From Owenia fusiformis (lineage: Eukaryota > Annelida > Polychaeta > Sabellida > Oweniidae): a DNA stretch of 60,000 nucleotides. Numbering within the stretch: the stretch's first letter is position 1; every line of letters starts with the position of its first letter. Shown here in pieces: positions 19,269 to 30,840 of the stretch. The stretch spans positions 32,018,867 to 32,078,866 of the forward strand of contig CAIIXF020000008.1 in NCBI GenBank assembly GCA_903813345.2, read 5' to 3'. Both the position numbers and the translations under genes were made by a program. The notes under the pieces are model-generated. The model was not told where the DNA came from, ran no database searches, and saw only the letters and a program-made list of their open reading frames with translations.

Positions 19269-21747
19269 TTAATTTGATGAACGTTGACGGTCAAAATCTT
19301 TAAATTTTTCTTTTGGACGTTCATCATCGAACAAGTCTGTGATAGCAATGTTATAATCCTTTAAATCAAGATATAGGGTCATATTAACCAACATTCTTAT
19401 GTCATTCACTTTTGTCAATAACTTCTCCCAGTCATTTTTCAGCAACCAATTTTTGTGTTCAGTTCGTTTATGCCATACATATTGCGTTTGACCCTTGTGG
19501 CATGCTAATCTGCAGAAATCGTTTGGAGACAGGACCTTTACTATTAAACCATCTGTTGTCTTGCCAGTTACTAGTATGTTACCAAGGTCGATCTTCTCTT
19601 GTTGTTCTTTGTAATTTACATTCCACTTGATGCCTTCACCAATAAGCACCTCGTTGATCAACCTCTGGTCGCCTACTACATGTACCAATCGTGCCGTACA
19701 CATATCGTCCAAGAAGCCCCAGAACGAACCTGAAAATGAACCACCGAGTAAAATTGTTATTCATTTATTTTATGTTTGGCTTTTTGGCTTGACACATCAC
19801 CGGGCTTCTGTAGCCATTTTTGCTATTATTTCTTGTCTCAATTTATACATGACTAACGCGAATCAGATATACATGTATTTTTGCTGATTATTTTTTTACA
19901 CTGAATACGTATTTGGTATATGTTGTATTGTCGGATTAATTGGACACGTTAAAATTAGCATGGGGCTTAAGTTTATTTTCATCTTGAAACTTTTCAATTT
20001 AATTTCAAAAAGTAGATTTTGAAAGACTTTTTTGTTCATAAATTCGTGAATTCATTCAAAATAAAATGACATACATCCTAACCTATTTTAAATTTGTATT
20101 AAAAGTAATATTGGGGAATTAAATAAGCAAGAAATAAATCCATTTTACGTAGATATGTGGTTCAGAGAAAAAAGGATTTTAAGATTTTGATTCTTATTGA
20201 ATCCAATGGTACATAAAAACATCATAAAATTATTTTCAACTTAGGCCAACAATTTTGCTTTATTTAGAAAGTCTAGCATATTTAGAAAATATTTGTATGA
20301 GAAAAAATGACAATTTGAAAAAACAATGCCACCTGAGTGACATCATAGCATTTAATCGTGACATTACACATTTTTAAAAATGCTTTAAAAGTTTATATAT
20401 GCATAACATCATATATAGATTAAATGGTCAAAATTATATGACTTGACTTTTACATCTGTTGTATTTGATGATCTAAAAGGATCTAAACTTTTGTTTCTAA
20501 AATGGCGGGAAATTCAAATATTTGAAAATTATAAGTTGAACAACTTTTGATCAAAGTTAATGTTTTCAAAAAACGTCTAAAATGGTTTCTCAAGTCTTGA
20601 AAGGTAAATTTGAATGATTAAACTATATTTTTGAACTTTACACGAGGCCTTTAATACGACGATTACCACTTTCAGTGTCTAGAGGATACTTACGTTGACT
20701 ATTCATCTCCTTCCTAAACAACACAAGCCCCATGCACAAGGTAAAGCCCCACTCGTGATTGACATTTTTTGGTGCTTTGTTGGTCATCGAAGCTACAATG
20801 CTAGCGTCTGGATAATTCTTCTCTATATGACTAATAGGGTCGTTTAAAACAATCGCATCGGTATCAAAGCATAATACGTCATAGCCATACGAGTTTAAAA
20901 GACGCCAAAAGATGATTCTGTACAGCCAAATTATATTTTTATGAATGCGTTCAATTTCGGTTTGTGTTATTGTAGTGTCGATAAAAACTGTGTTTATTGA
21001 GAGTTTGGAAAGGATTGGTGTAAGCTTTGTACTATCTGTCGCGACAATTAAGTTGTTAAGTTCCATCTTTGCTACAAACTTAGCCATTAACCACCAATTT
21101 ATAAGCTCTTGTAGTCTATCTGCGTTCGCATAGAGAAAATTAATGGGTCCATATTTTGAATTGATACGAGTCAGAGATTTCTCAATGTTGACTATCAGTT
21201 TTTCGAAGTTTATAAGAGACTTTGTTCTGGGATAGCAGAGTATGTTTTTGAAGATCTGTGAATAGTTGTAAGATTTCTTTCTTTTATTCATGTACTGTAT
21301 CAGCTCTTTATTCTTTGCTACAGAGTTTTCCTTTAAAATTTTGCGAAGATCCAATAATTGCGATGTCAGAGATTTTTCATAACTATTTTTCCCTGCATTT
21401 CCATCAATATTTTTCTTTCCTCTACTATCACTTTTTGTTTTGGTTGTTGTCATCGTCGTTGACATTGTTGTTAGTTTCGTTGTCGCCGTCGTCGTCTTTA
21501 TCATTGTTGTCGCTGTCTTTGTTGAAGTGTTGTTGTTGTTGTTGTTGCTTTTGCTGTTGTTATTTTTATAAGATTTAAGATGTATCTGTAACTTAGTCTC
21601 TGATATTCCACGATCCATGACGCCATATTTATTCGATTGAAAAACAGAACGGTCGATTAAAAAGTGCATCCCTGTCAGCATTAAGATACCAATAGCAATG
21701 CTTTTCAAATTTAACATTTTAAGAGTTATTTCTCTGCTAAATGTCAA
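19269..21747 (-). CDS. Type II membrane nucleotide-diphospho-sugar transferase-like protein (two exons)
   Basis: Exons on the minus strand are 21747-20694 and 19729-19269, about 504 residues, joined in phase 1 (c + gt gives Arg) by donor gtaagt and acceptor ttttcag. The N-terminus has a hydrophobic signal anchor at about residues 12-32, then an Asn/Thr/Lys-rich stem (about 60-110), then a globular domain with a DxD metal/nucleotide-sugar motif in VLCFDTDAIVLNDP. This order is that of Golgi glycosyltransferases; the DTD context resembles the Nucleotid_trans (PF03407) type. Donor sugar and acceptor cannot be told. Exon 2 continues SFWGFLDDMC to a stop at 19269. The first ATG was used; the Met at residue 11 would also keep the anchor. 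A TTAA element lies 40 bp upstream of the start. Confidence 0.78.
19730..20693 (-). other. Intron of the glycosyltransferase-like gene
   Basis: About 960 bp of A+T-rich sequence bounded by good splice sites. No element or coding signal seen. Confidence 0.6.
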
Positions 21748-21790
21748 ATTGATATTAACATAGATATAGTCTGCGTATTTGAATTATTAA

Positions 21791-22705
21791 AGGCAGAATC
21801 AGATCTATAGGGGGTGACATAATTACAAGCAACATGCATAATTGACCTAGCAATCTATTCCTTACAATATCAAATACAATATCTCCCAAAAGATTTACAA
21901 TATGTTATAAATTGGTGAAGTTATTTATGATTCAAAATGCAAAAATGGGTGAAAAATGTTTAAATTCTCCCAAATAATAAGAATGGTAACCATTCTTATA
22001 GAAAAATACTACATTATTGTAAAAATCTTTCGTTTTCCTTGAATAAATTGTGCACTTTTGTGATTTTTAGAAAATAGACATGACAAGGAATGACCTGAGC
22101 CAAAAATATTCTAAAATTGAAACAATTTTTTGTTTAGCCTGCTCGCTATCTCTGATTCTCTCTTTAATATGCGCAATGAAAATGGCTGTCAAAGTATGAT
22201 TGTTTTAGCAGCATTATTGACCTGTATTAACATTATCATTCGATAACTTTTTCATTTAGTGCATTTAGTGCAACCCTAACTGAGGCACTTACACATTTTC
22301 AGTTGAATGGTATAAAATATATGTTAACAAAATGGAGTCTAGCAATCTCGTTTTATTTCATATTAAAGAGAGAATCAGATCTAGCGAGCAGCCCAACAAA
22401 AATTGTTTCATTTTAGAATATTTCTTGCTCATGTCATTCCTTTTCATGTCTATTTTCTTAAAATCATCAAAGAGCATACTTTATTTCAGGAAAACTAGAG
22501 ATATTTACATTCTTATTATTTGGGAGAATTTAAACATTTTCACTAATTTTTGCACTTTGAACCTATTATAACTTTACCAATTCATAACATTACATAGCGT
22601 GAATCTTTTGGGATATATTGTATTTGAGATTGTAAGGAATAGATTGGTAGGTCAATTGTACACATTACTTGTAATTTTTTCAACCCCATAGATCTGATTC
22701 TGCCT
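21791..22705. mobile_element. piggyBac-type fold-back element flanked by TTAA
   Basis: AGGCAGAATCAGATCTATAG at the left is mirrored at the right, and TTAA flanks both ends (21787-21790, 22706-22709). Complementarity extends through most of the element (arms about 21791-22160 and 22355-22705, for example tctcccaaataataagaatg mirrored near 22510). A loop of about 200 bp separates them. No transposase. It starts about 40 bp upstream of the glycosyltransferase start codon. Confidence 0.85.
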
Positions 22706-22709
22706 TTAA

Positions 22710-23644
22710 GAACTCACTCATGTTTTTTAACAGAAAATGTTGTCGTGTTTAACTCTAACGCATCATATGACAAAGGGATTTTGATGTGAAATATGATAAG
22801 CCATTTTCAAAGGAATATCACGTACAGGAAGAGTTTGAAATCATGAAAATATTTTGGAAATGTTGTAACACGGGTTGTTGATGGCTGGCATATCTAAGCA
22901 AGAATTTCGTTACCGTATACACTTTTCCTGGAGATAGCGCTTTGGTCTGAATCAAATTGATTAATATATTCATTATCAGATTATGTCCCGGAATGTGACG
23001 CCTGACAAAGACATGATGGCACTAGACACTAGTCTGATCACTATCTTCCTTTGTCACCTGCGTATGTTATTGACGGATCGACATCAATTTTCAGATATCA
23101 ATGGTCAGTTTTCAAAGCACATTTTAAAATATATTGATTATATGTTACTGTGAATTTACAGGTCATCCTCACTAGCGGATCTAGGAGCTAACAAGGGCGA
23201 GGGCCAAATTTCAAATCTGGAAAAAAAGTTCCGGAAAAAATCTTTGGGACCCTAATTCAAAAACGTGGGGCAACCTTTGAAAAAATTGAGTCCAATATTT
23301 TATCCGCCAGTGATCCTTGTTTTAGCATAGTTCCTAGATTTGAAACATCAGTTGGATTATGTTCCATGAATCTCATATTTATTTCGTGTGTATAATCCCC
23401 GAGCTTGTTTAAGTACCTTTCTCTCACTAGGTCACACGATGTGCCGACTCCTGGTTGAAATTTTAAAAGTTGTTAACTTCGACCACTAAATCAAAAGATA
23501 CATGGAACGAGAAAATTGCTAAATGAAAATTACCACATTCATACATGTGATCAGTCAACATGTATTTTGTCTCTAATTTTTGGACAATAAAAAAACAACG
23601 TATTCTGCTCAAGGAATATGTGCAGCTCTACATATTATATATAA
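22710..23644. other. Intergenic, no gene seen
   Basis: A+T-rich. Around 23172 the text agcggatctaggagctaaca resembles the end of a widespread ggggcggatct-type repeat (compare 57731), but no partner end was found. Confidence 0.4.
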
Positions 23645-25645
23645 ACAATACACACATTTATCAAAGGAAAATGTAGTACAGCCGTTTGAAGCACAACATA
23701 TCGCAATGAAATGACACAATACACACATATATCAAATGGAAATGTAGTACAGCCGTTTGCAGCACAACATATCGCAATGCAATGACACAATGCACACATA
23801 TATCAAATAGAAATGTAGTACAGCCGTTTGCAGCACAACATATCGCAATGCAATGACACAATACACACATATATCAAATAGAAATGTAGTACAGCCGTTT
23901 GCAACACAACATATCGCAATGCAATGACACAATACACACATATATCAAATGGAAATGTAGTACAGCCGTTTGCAACACAACATATCGCAATGCAATGACA
24001 CAATACACACATATATCAAATGGAAATGTAGTACAGCCGTTTGCAGCACAACATATCGCAATGCAATGACACAATACACACATATAGCAAATGGAAATGT
24101 AGTACAGCCGTTTGCAACACAACATATCGCAATGCAATGACACAATACACACATATATCAAATGGAAATGTAGTACAGCCGTTTGCAGCAAAACATATCG
24201 CAATGCAATGACACAATACACACATATATCAAATGGAAATGTAATACAGCCGTTTGCAGCACAACATATCGAAATGCAATGACACAATACACACATATAT
24301 CAAATGGAAATGTAGTACAGCCGTTTGCAGCACAACATATCGAAATGCAATGACACAATACACACATATATCAAATGGAAATTTAGTACAGCTGTTTGCA
24401 ACACAACAGTTCGCAATGCAATGACACAATACACACATATATCAAAGGGAAATGTAGTACAGCATGCTGTAGCACAATATATCGCAATGCAATGACACAA
24501 TACAAAATATATATCAAATGGAAATTTAGTACATCCGTTTGCAACACAACATATCGCAATGTAATGACACAATACACACATATAGCAAATGGAAATGTAG
24601 AACAGCCGTTTGCAGCACAACATATCGAAATGCAATGACACAATACACACATATATCAAATGGAAATGTAGTACAGCCGTTTGCAGCACAACATATCGAA
24701 ATGCAATGACACAATACACACATATATCAAATGGAAATTTAGTACAGCCGTTTGCAGCACAACATATCGCAATGCAATGACACAATACACACATATATCA
24801 AATGAAAATGAAGTACAACATGCTGTAGCACAATATATCGCAATGCAATGACACATTACACACATATATCAAATGGAAATGTAATACAGCCGTTTGCAGC
24901 ACAACATATCGCAATGCAATGACACAATACTCACATATAGCAAAGGGAAATGTAGTACAGCCGTTTGCAACACAACATATCGCAATGCAATGACACAATA
25001 CACACATATATCAAAGGGAAATGTAGTACAGCCGTTTGCAGCACAACATATCGCAATGCAATGACACAATACACACATATATCAAATGGAAATGTAGAAC
25101 AGCTGTTTGCAGCACAACATATCGCAATGTAATGACACATTACACACATAAAAAATGGAAATGTAGTACAGCATGCTGTAGCACAACATATCGTAACGCA
25201 ATGACACAATACACACATATATCAAATGGAAATGTAGTACAGCCGTTTGCAACACAACATATCGCAATGCAATGACACAATACACACATATATCAAAGGG
25301 AAATGTAGTACAGCCGTTTGCAGCACAACATATCGCAGTGCAATTTCACAATACACACATATATCAAATGGAAATGTAGTACAGCATGCTGTAGCACAAT
25401 ATATCGCATTGCAATGACACAATACACACATATATCAAATGGAAATGTAGTACAGCCGTTTGCAACACAACATATCGCAATGCAATGACACAATACACAC
25501 ATATATCAAATGGAAATGTAGTACAGCCGTTTGCAGCACAACTTATCGCAATGCAATGACACAATACACACACATATCAAATGGAAATGTAGTACAGCCG
25601 TTTGCAGCACAACATATCGCAATGCAATGACACATTACACACATA
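23645..25645. repeat. 71-bp satellite array, about 28 units
   Basis: The unit (…atatatcaaatggaaatgta, gtacagccgtttgcagcaca, acatatcgcaatgcaatgac, acaatacacac) repeats with strict 71-bp spacing from about 23645. Most units carry cagccgtttgcagcac; a minority (near 24461, 24817, 25170, 25381) carry cagcatgctgtagcac, which contains a GCATGC palindrome. Because 71 is not a multiple of 3, minus-strand open frames recur each unit but are not genes. Confidence 0.97.
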
Positions 25646-25977
25646 TCGGGTGTCCCAAAAAAAGACACAGGTTGGTACAGTAAAAGATATTTTGCTGTAC
25701 CAATTTTTATCTTATGCTGTTTAACTTTTGTATTTGGCGATGCTCAGCAATCAACATTATAAGGTGAAATAAGTGAGTTGTCCTCCGATATTACATTTCT
25801 TGCTATGCTATCTTGTATTTGGCGATACTCACATAATGTACATCTGATTGATTTAATTTTTTAAAAACTTATAGATGATATCCTTATCTTACTCCCTGAT
25901 AAATTTCAAATGAATTGGTTTATATCTTACAGAGTAATAAGAGCTCAAAAAGCGGGACGCTTTTTTGGGACACCCGA
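25646..25977. mobile_element. Mariner-type MITE (TCGGGTGTCCC) inserted in the satellite
   Basis: It starts TCGGGTGTCCCAAAAAAA and ends TTTTTTGGGACACCCGA, flanked by TA on each side. The 332-bp interior has no transposase. Satellite sequence resumes immediately after it, so the insertion post-dates the array. Confidence 0.88.
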
Positions 25978-26113
25978 TATATCAAAGGGAAATGTAGTAC
26001 AGCATTTGCTGCACAATATCGCAATGCAATTACACATTACACACCTAATCAAACCTATATCATGGGGAAATGTAGTACAGCATGCTGAAGCACGATATAT
26101 CGCAATGCAATAA
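25978..26113. repeat. Two degenerate terminal units of the 71-bp satellite
   Basis: Sequence after the MITE continues with tatatcaaagggaaatgtag and a second unit of the cagcatgctg type, each with indels. Array edges are more diverged than the centre, as is usual when unequal exchange homogenises the middle. Confidence 0.8.
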
Positions 26114-26231
26114 CCCAAATACAAGAAAGACATCATCATTCAATAACAAAAGGATTCAACAATTATAAAAGATTCAATCAACAAACAACTTGTCACATGT
26201 CACTTTTTATGCTCTCAGAGTGGCTCTTTAT

Positions 26232-26917
26232 TCAAATGTCATTCCCAACATCCGTATATTCCTTACATATTTTTCTAGCGACTATACCATTTATTGCCTT
26301 CAAGTCTTCAAATGTCGGCATAGTCCAATTTGAACTGTGATCTGCACCTGCTATGCGACGCAAATCAAATACAAAATGACTTGCTGTTTGTTTCCATTCG
26401 TTAATTCCAGGGATTTCTTGATAGTTTGGGAGTCCAATAACCTCTACATCAATTCCAGCTTCTCTAAGTTTATTTGCCATCGCAATAGTCCGGGCTGAAT
26501 TAATAGATTTTGCATCAGTCTTCCACGTGTTTCCATCTGTTGCTAGTATAGCCACTCTGGATATACCGTATCCCCTTGTACTGAATTTGTCGAGACATGT
26601 GTCAAGGACCGCTTTTAGGGCCAGGTCAGTCTCGGTATATCTATTGTTTGTTGCGGGGATGTTTCCTATATTTCTACGAACGCATGCATTATCCTTGCAT
26701 TGATATCCCATGAAGTGTGTGGATACCCATTGGTTGTAGCTCAGTGCTCCAATCATTGCATTCGTAAATTTTGTTCCCTTTTTATTTCCGTCATAGCCCA
26801 CAAGAAAAGAATCACCTAAGTCTTGGAAGAATTCCTTTGTTTTCTTGATGTCAGGTTCCAGAATACTGTCACTGCGGTCCATCACAAAACAAAGATCAAT
26901 CTTCCCAAGACATTTAT
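26232..26917 (-). CDS. von Willebrand factor A domain exon (gene A, 5' exon not found)
   Basis: The minus-strand exon starts after acceptor tttttacag with two bases of a split codon, then KCLGKIDLCFVMDRSDSI, and ends at a stop at 26232. The fold is VWA: hydrophobic strand then DxSxS (DRSDS) of the MIDAS metal site, a conserved Thr in RYTETDLAL, and ILATDGNTW as the third MIDAS loop. About 227 residues hold the whole domain uninterrupted. The split phase equals that of gene B's first intron. A signal-peptide exon was not found upstream; it may be shared with gene B, lost, or unrecognised. Such domains bind protein ligands or matrix; the ligand is unknown. Confidence 0.8.
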
Positions 26918-27445
26918 CTGTAAAAATTATGGATACAGTCATGGACGTTGTATATCAAAAATGTACTGCCCGCGGTGCAAGTCAATTGCATAATATTCAA
27001 TAAGTTTTCCCCCTCAGTATCATGGAAAAGAACAATAAGCCCTTGCGGTGCGAATTACATGGTCACACGTTTTCAACAAAAACAGCTCACCCAAGCGCAC
27101 TTACACCGCTAATAACGATGTGTCAATCGTGTCGGCTAACCGCGTGTGTCAACCGCGTCGGCTTGTTGCTAGTGCACCACACGAGTTCGATTGTAATAAA
27201 CCGTGATGGCTTTCAAAAGAAGTATGTGACCGTAAGTGCGCTTTGATGAGCTATTTTTGTTGAAAACAATTGAGCATGTAATTTGCACTGCAGGGCTTGT
27301 TCTTCTTTTTAGTGATACCTGTACTGGGGAGAAAACTGATTTAAATATTACGCAATTCACTTGCATCGCGGGCATAAAAAAATGTTGGTGTATGACGCGG
27401 GTAATCTCCTTCAATAAGACAATTAAACTATTTGAGTACTACACC
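26918..27445. other. Interval upstream of VWA gene A exon
   Basis: No signal-peptide exon was recognised. Near 27030-27200 the sequence has several cgcg/gtcggctaac motifs and is less A+T rich than its surroundings, without coding resemblance. Confidence 0.35.
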
Positions 27446-30414
27446 ATATTAGGCCATCAGCTTCACCCCCAAATTTAGGTTATCGGTACCAAGTTAGGGG
27501 AATAATGCTCATAGTGATTTTTAGCAAGGTAAATACTTCCAGAGTAAGAAAATATGTGATAGCATTGCAGGAGTGGTAGCTTATGGGTGTTATCGCCCAT
27601 TTTTCAAAATGGCTGCTATTGCGCTTTTTACAAAATAAAAGAAATCATATCTTAGTACAATGAGAGGCAAAAACAGTGATTTTGAAGTCTATTTCTGGGT
27701 TTTATGGGTCAAGGATTTCATTTATGTCAAAATCTAAGTCATCAAAAAATTGCTTTATATGGAAATCCAAGATGGCCACCAAAATGGGTCTCAAAACAAA
27801 TATGTTACTATTGATATAAGATAAAAAAAAAGCTCAAAGAACGGTTAAAAAGTGACTTTGGAGACCATGAATAGGTTTAAGAGGCCGAGGATTTTATTTG
27901 TGTATAAATTTAAGAAATAGTAGATATCCTTTATATGAAATTCCAAGATGGCCACCAAAATGAGTGCCAAAATGAATATGTAAACTATTTATATCAACTC
28001 AAAGAACAGTAAAAAAGTGCTTTTGCAGACCATGATAGGGTTTTAGAGGTTAATACAGATTCCATCCATGGATAAATCTAGGTGATTAAAGAATACCTTT
28101 GTATAGAAATTTGAAATGGCTGCCAAAATGGATACACACATAGAAAAATTGGAAATGTAATGTACGTAATAGATATCTGAAACTACATTTCAGGGGAAAA
28201 TATTTTCGATTTAGCCTTTACCAAAGTCATCCTAACCTTTCCTCATATTAAAATTCAAAATGGCTGCCAAAATGAATATTTACATGTACATACATGTATA
28301 TCTTTAAGCATTAACAGAGGATGTTGGCAAGTGATTGTGGTATCATTGACTAGTTTACTAGGATCTAGGGATTGAGGATTTCAGTTACCATTGAATTTTT
28401 TTCTTTTTACTTTAATTGTTAAATTGTTGTCTTGATGAAAATCAAAGATGGCTGCCAAAATCGCTGCCAAATTGGCTGTTGGTTAAGTTTTTTCCTATTT
28501 TCTAGCTTATTTCTCTCTTTATCTGTTATAACCCCTATATTTTTCAGTGTTCTTTGTTGTTTTCATTTTTGCCTTTGTTTTTTGTTTTATTTCTTTTGTT
28601 TTCTTTGCTGCCTTTCAATTTTCTTGCTTTATTTGTGTTTTCTCAATATGTGTTTTCTTTGTCTTTTCATTTTCTTTGTTTTTCTCTTTTTCTTTTTTCT
28701 TGGAATTAGAGTCAATTAGAGCTTTCGGGATACACCAAAATTTAACTTGGTCCATTGTCAAGAGCTGATTCCCAGAGTGCTAAAATACTTTATTTTGGGG
28801 TGTGTGTTTGTTTGAGATTATTGAAACCAAAGTTGCCTATCTACTCCCAGGTAACCTTTGCAAGTCACCCCTTCTTACTCTGTTGATGTTGCTCTTTCTC
28901 CTCAGCCTCTGTTGTTGTAATGGAAGTTACATAGTTGGAAAAGTCATAGGAGAATAACACCAAACTGAAAGTATGAGACTTTGAACCAACTCCCTACATG
29001 GCTAAGGTCAATAGCTTTCATTCATTTTTCTAGTTCTCACAGATGCTGTTGATATCTTTAACTCATCAAAATATTTCCCTAGATATTCAATTATCTCATC
29101 ATGGATAGTAAGAATAATTGCACATTAGCTGCCTTTGTATACCACTCAGCTGAAAAGATTCCTTGGATTGCACTAGATACATGCCCAATTGGCCATCATC
29201 TCGAGGCAGCTTAGAATCTGTTGTGCTCCAGGGAATGACTAGGTCATAACAGTGATGATGTCCATAAAGGCTTGGCAAGAAGGATGTTTTGTGTCATCAT
29301 TCACTTTGAGACCTCTTTACTTGGACTCTTCTGCTTTCACAATCCAGTTCATTGCTGCGATGAAGAGGGTACAATTGAGATGGTACATCCTATCAGGGCC
29401 ATCTTGGATATTCAAATAAATGTATTCCAAAATTACTTAGTCTTTTGGCAGCCATTTTGGTTGCCATCCTGAATATCCAAATAAAAGAATTATTTGATTA
29501 CTAAGTTTTAGACATAATTAAAGTTCTCGACCATTGAAATCTAGACATGGTCTCCAAAACCACTTTGAACACATATTAACAGTAACATATTCATTTCGGC
29601 AGCCATCTTCGATTTCCACATCAAGTTATTTGATGACTAAGACAATAAAATCATTGATCCCCTAACACTTTCATGGTCTACAAAATTTTTATCTGTTCTT
29701 TGAGCTTATATCAATACATGTAGTTACATTTTCATTTTGGTGGCCATCTTGGATTTCCATATAAAGCAATTCTTTGCTGACTTTGACTTACATGAGGCAT
29801 AATGAAATCCTTGACCCCTAAACCCTTTCATTGTCTACAAAATTGCTTTTATCTGTTCCTTGAGCTTACACGTATACCAATACTGTAATGACATATTCGT
29901 TTTGGCACCTATTTTGCGGCCATCTTGGATTTCAATATAAAGTATATAATCCTTTGATGACATAGCTTTAGACATGAATAAAATCTTTAGACTCTAAAAC
30001 CTCTTCTAAAACTCTTCAAATTCATGTTGAAACGTTTTTTGAGTTTGTATCATGAGTACATATTTGTTTTTGAACCAAATTTGGTGGCTATCTTGGATTT
30101 TCATATGAATCAGTGTTTTGATGACCTGGATTTAGGCATAACTCAAATCATTGACCCCTAAAACCCAGAATTAGACCCTAAAATCACTGATTTTGCCTCT
30201 CAGTATGCTTAGATATAACTTCTTTTATTTGGTAGCAAGCGCACCGGCGGCCATTTTGAAAAATGGGGGATAACACTTATTAAGCTACCACTTCTGCAAT
30301 GCTATCACATATTTTCTTACTCTAGGGGTCTAGACCTTCCCAAAAATCACCATGGCCATTATTCTCCTGATTTGGTACCGACCAACCCCCCAGGCTGATC
30401 GCCTATATGTCATG
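27446..30414. mobile_element. Large fold-back element (about 3 kb) rich in 'gatggc(c/t)gcc' words
   Basis: The left arm (about 27446-28480) and right arm (about 29390-30414) are diverged reverse complements: the left has ggtaccaagttaggggaata and agtaagaaaatatgtgatag, the right their mirrors near 30375 and 30305. Both arms repeat phrases such as aaaatggctgccaaaatg and its complement roughly every 150-200 bp, so the arms themselves are internally repetitive. The 0.9-kb centre holds a pyrimidine-rich tract (28490-28700). No transposase. It separates the two VWA genes. Confidence 0.75.
28490..28710. repeat. Pyrimidine-rich (ttttctttg) tract
   Basis: More than 200 bp made mostly of T with C and scattered G, in the loop of the large fold-back element. 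Open frames across it are low-complexity Phe/Cys strings and not genes. Confidence 0.7.
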
Positions 30415-30840
30415 TGTTACTATACTGGAATCCACAACGAGCTTTTTTGTTATCAGAGGTTTTTGGGAGTGGTGGTAAGTGGCTTTTGTTTTTTTTTTTT
30501 TTCTTTTTATCGTCGGTTATGTTTTTTCTGATTGTGTTTTTCAATAATTTCTTTGAGAAGTGAAAACTTTTGTTTGCAAATACTGGCCCTTACACATGGT
30601 GCTTTGTGATAAACGTGTCCGATCTAATCAATAAGGTTAGGTTTTAAGAGAATTTGTACTACGTGAACGTGCAATTTCATAACACTATCTCAATTGTTTT
30701 TCAAGAGATCAATTAAAAAAATTTCCTCAAACCTTTAAACTCAGTCGGACAAGTAAATACTACGGACGAGAGATCTACTCGTTACAGAAGCATATAATTC
30801 TACACGTTCACGTACGACTTCTCTCTTCAATTGATGCATA

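Noticed and set aside
23661-25573. Series of overlapping 69-residue minus-strand open frames (MCVLCHCIAICC...)
   Set aside because: They recur every 71 bp because the satellite monomer lacks stops in combination; they are shadows of the tandem repeat, not cysteine-rich peptides.
23645-25645. Regular repeats resembling a CRISPR array
   Set aside because: The whole 71-bp unit is conserved, with no repeat/variable-spacer alternation, and the context is an animal genome.
28432-28768. Phe/Cys-rich hydrophobic open frames
   Set aside because: They arise from the pyrimidine-rich tract in the loop of the large fold-back element.
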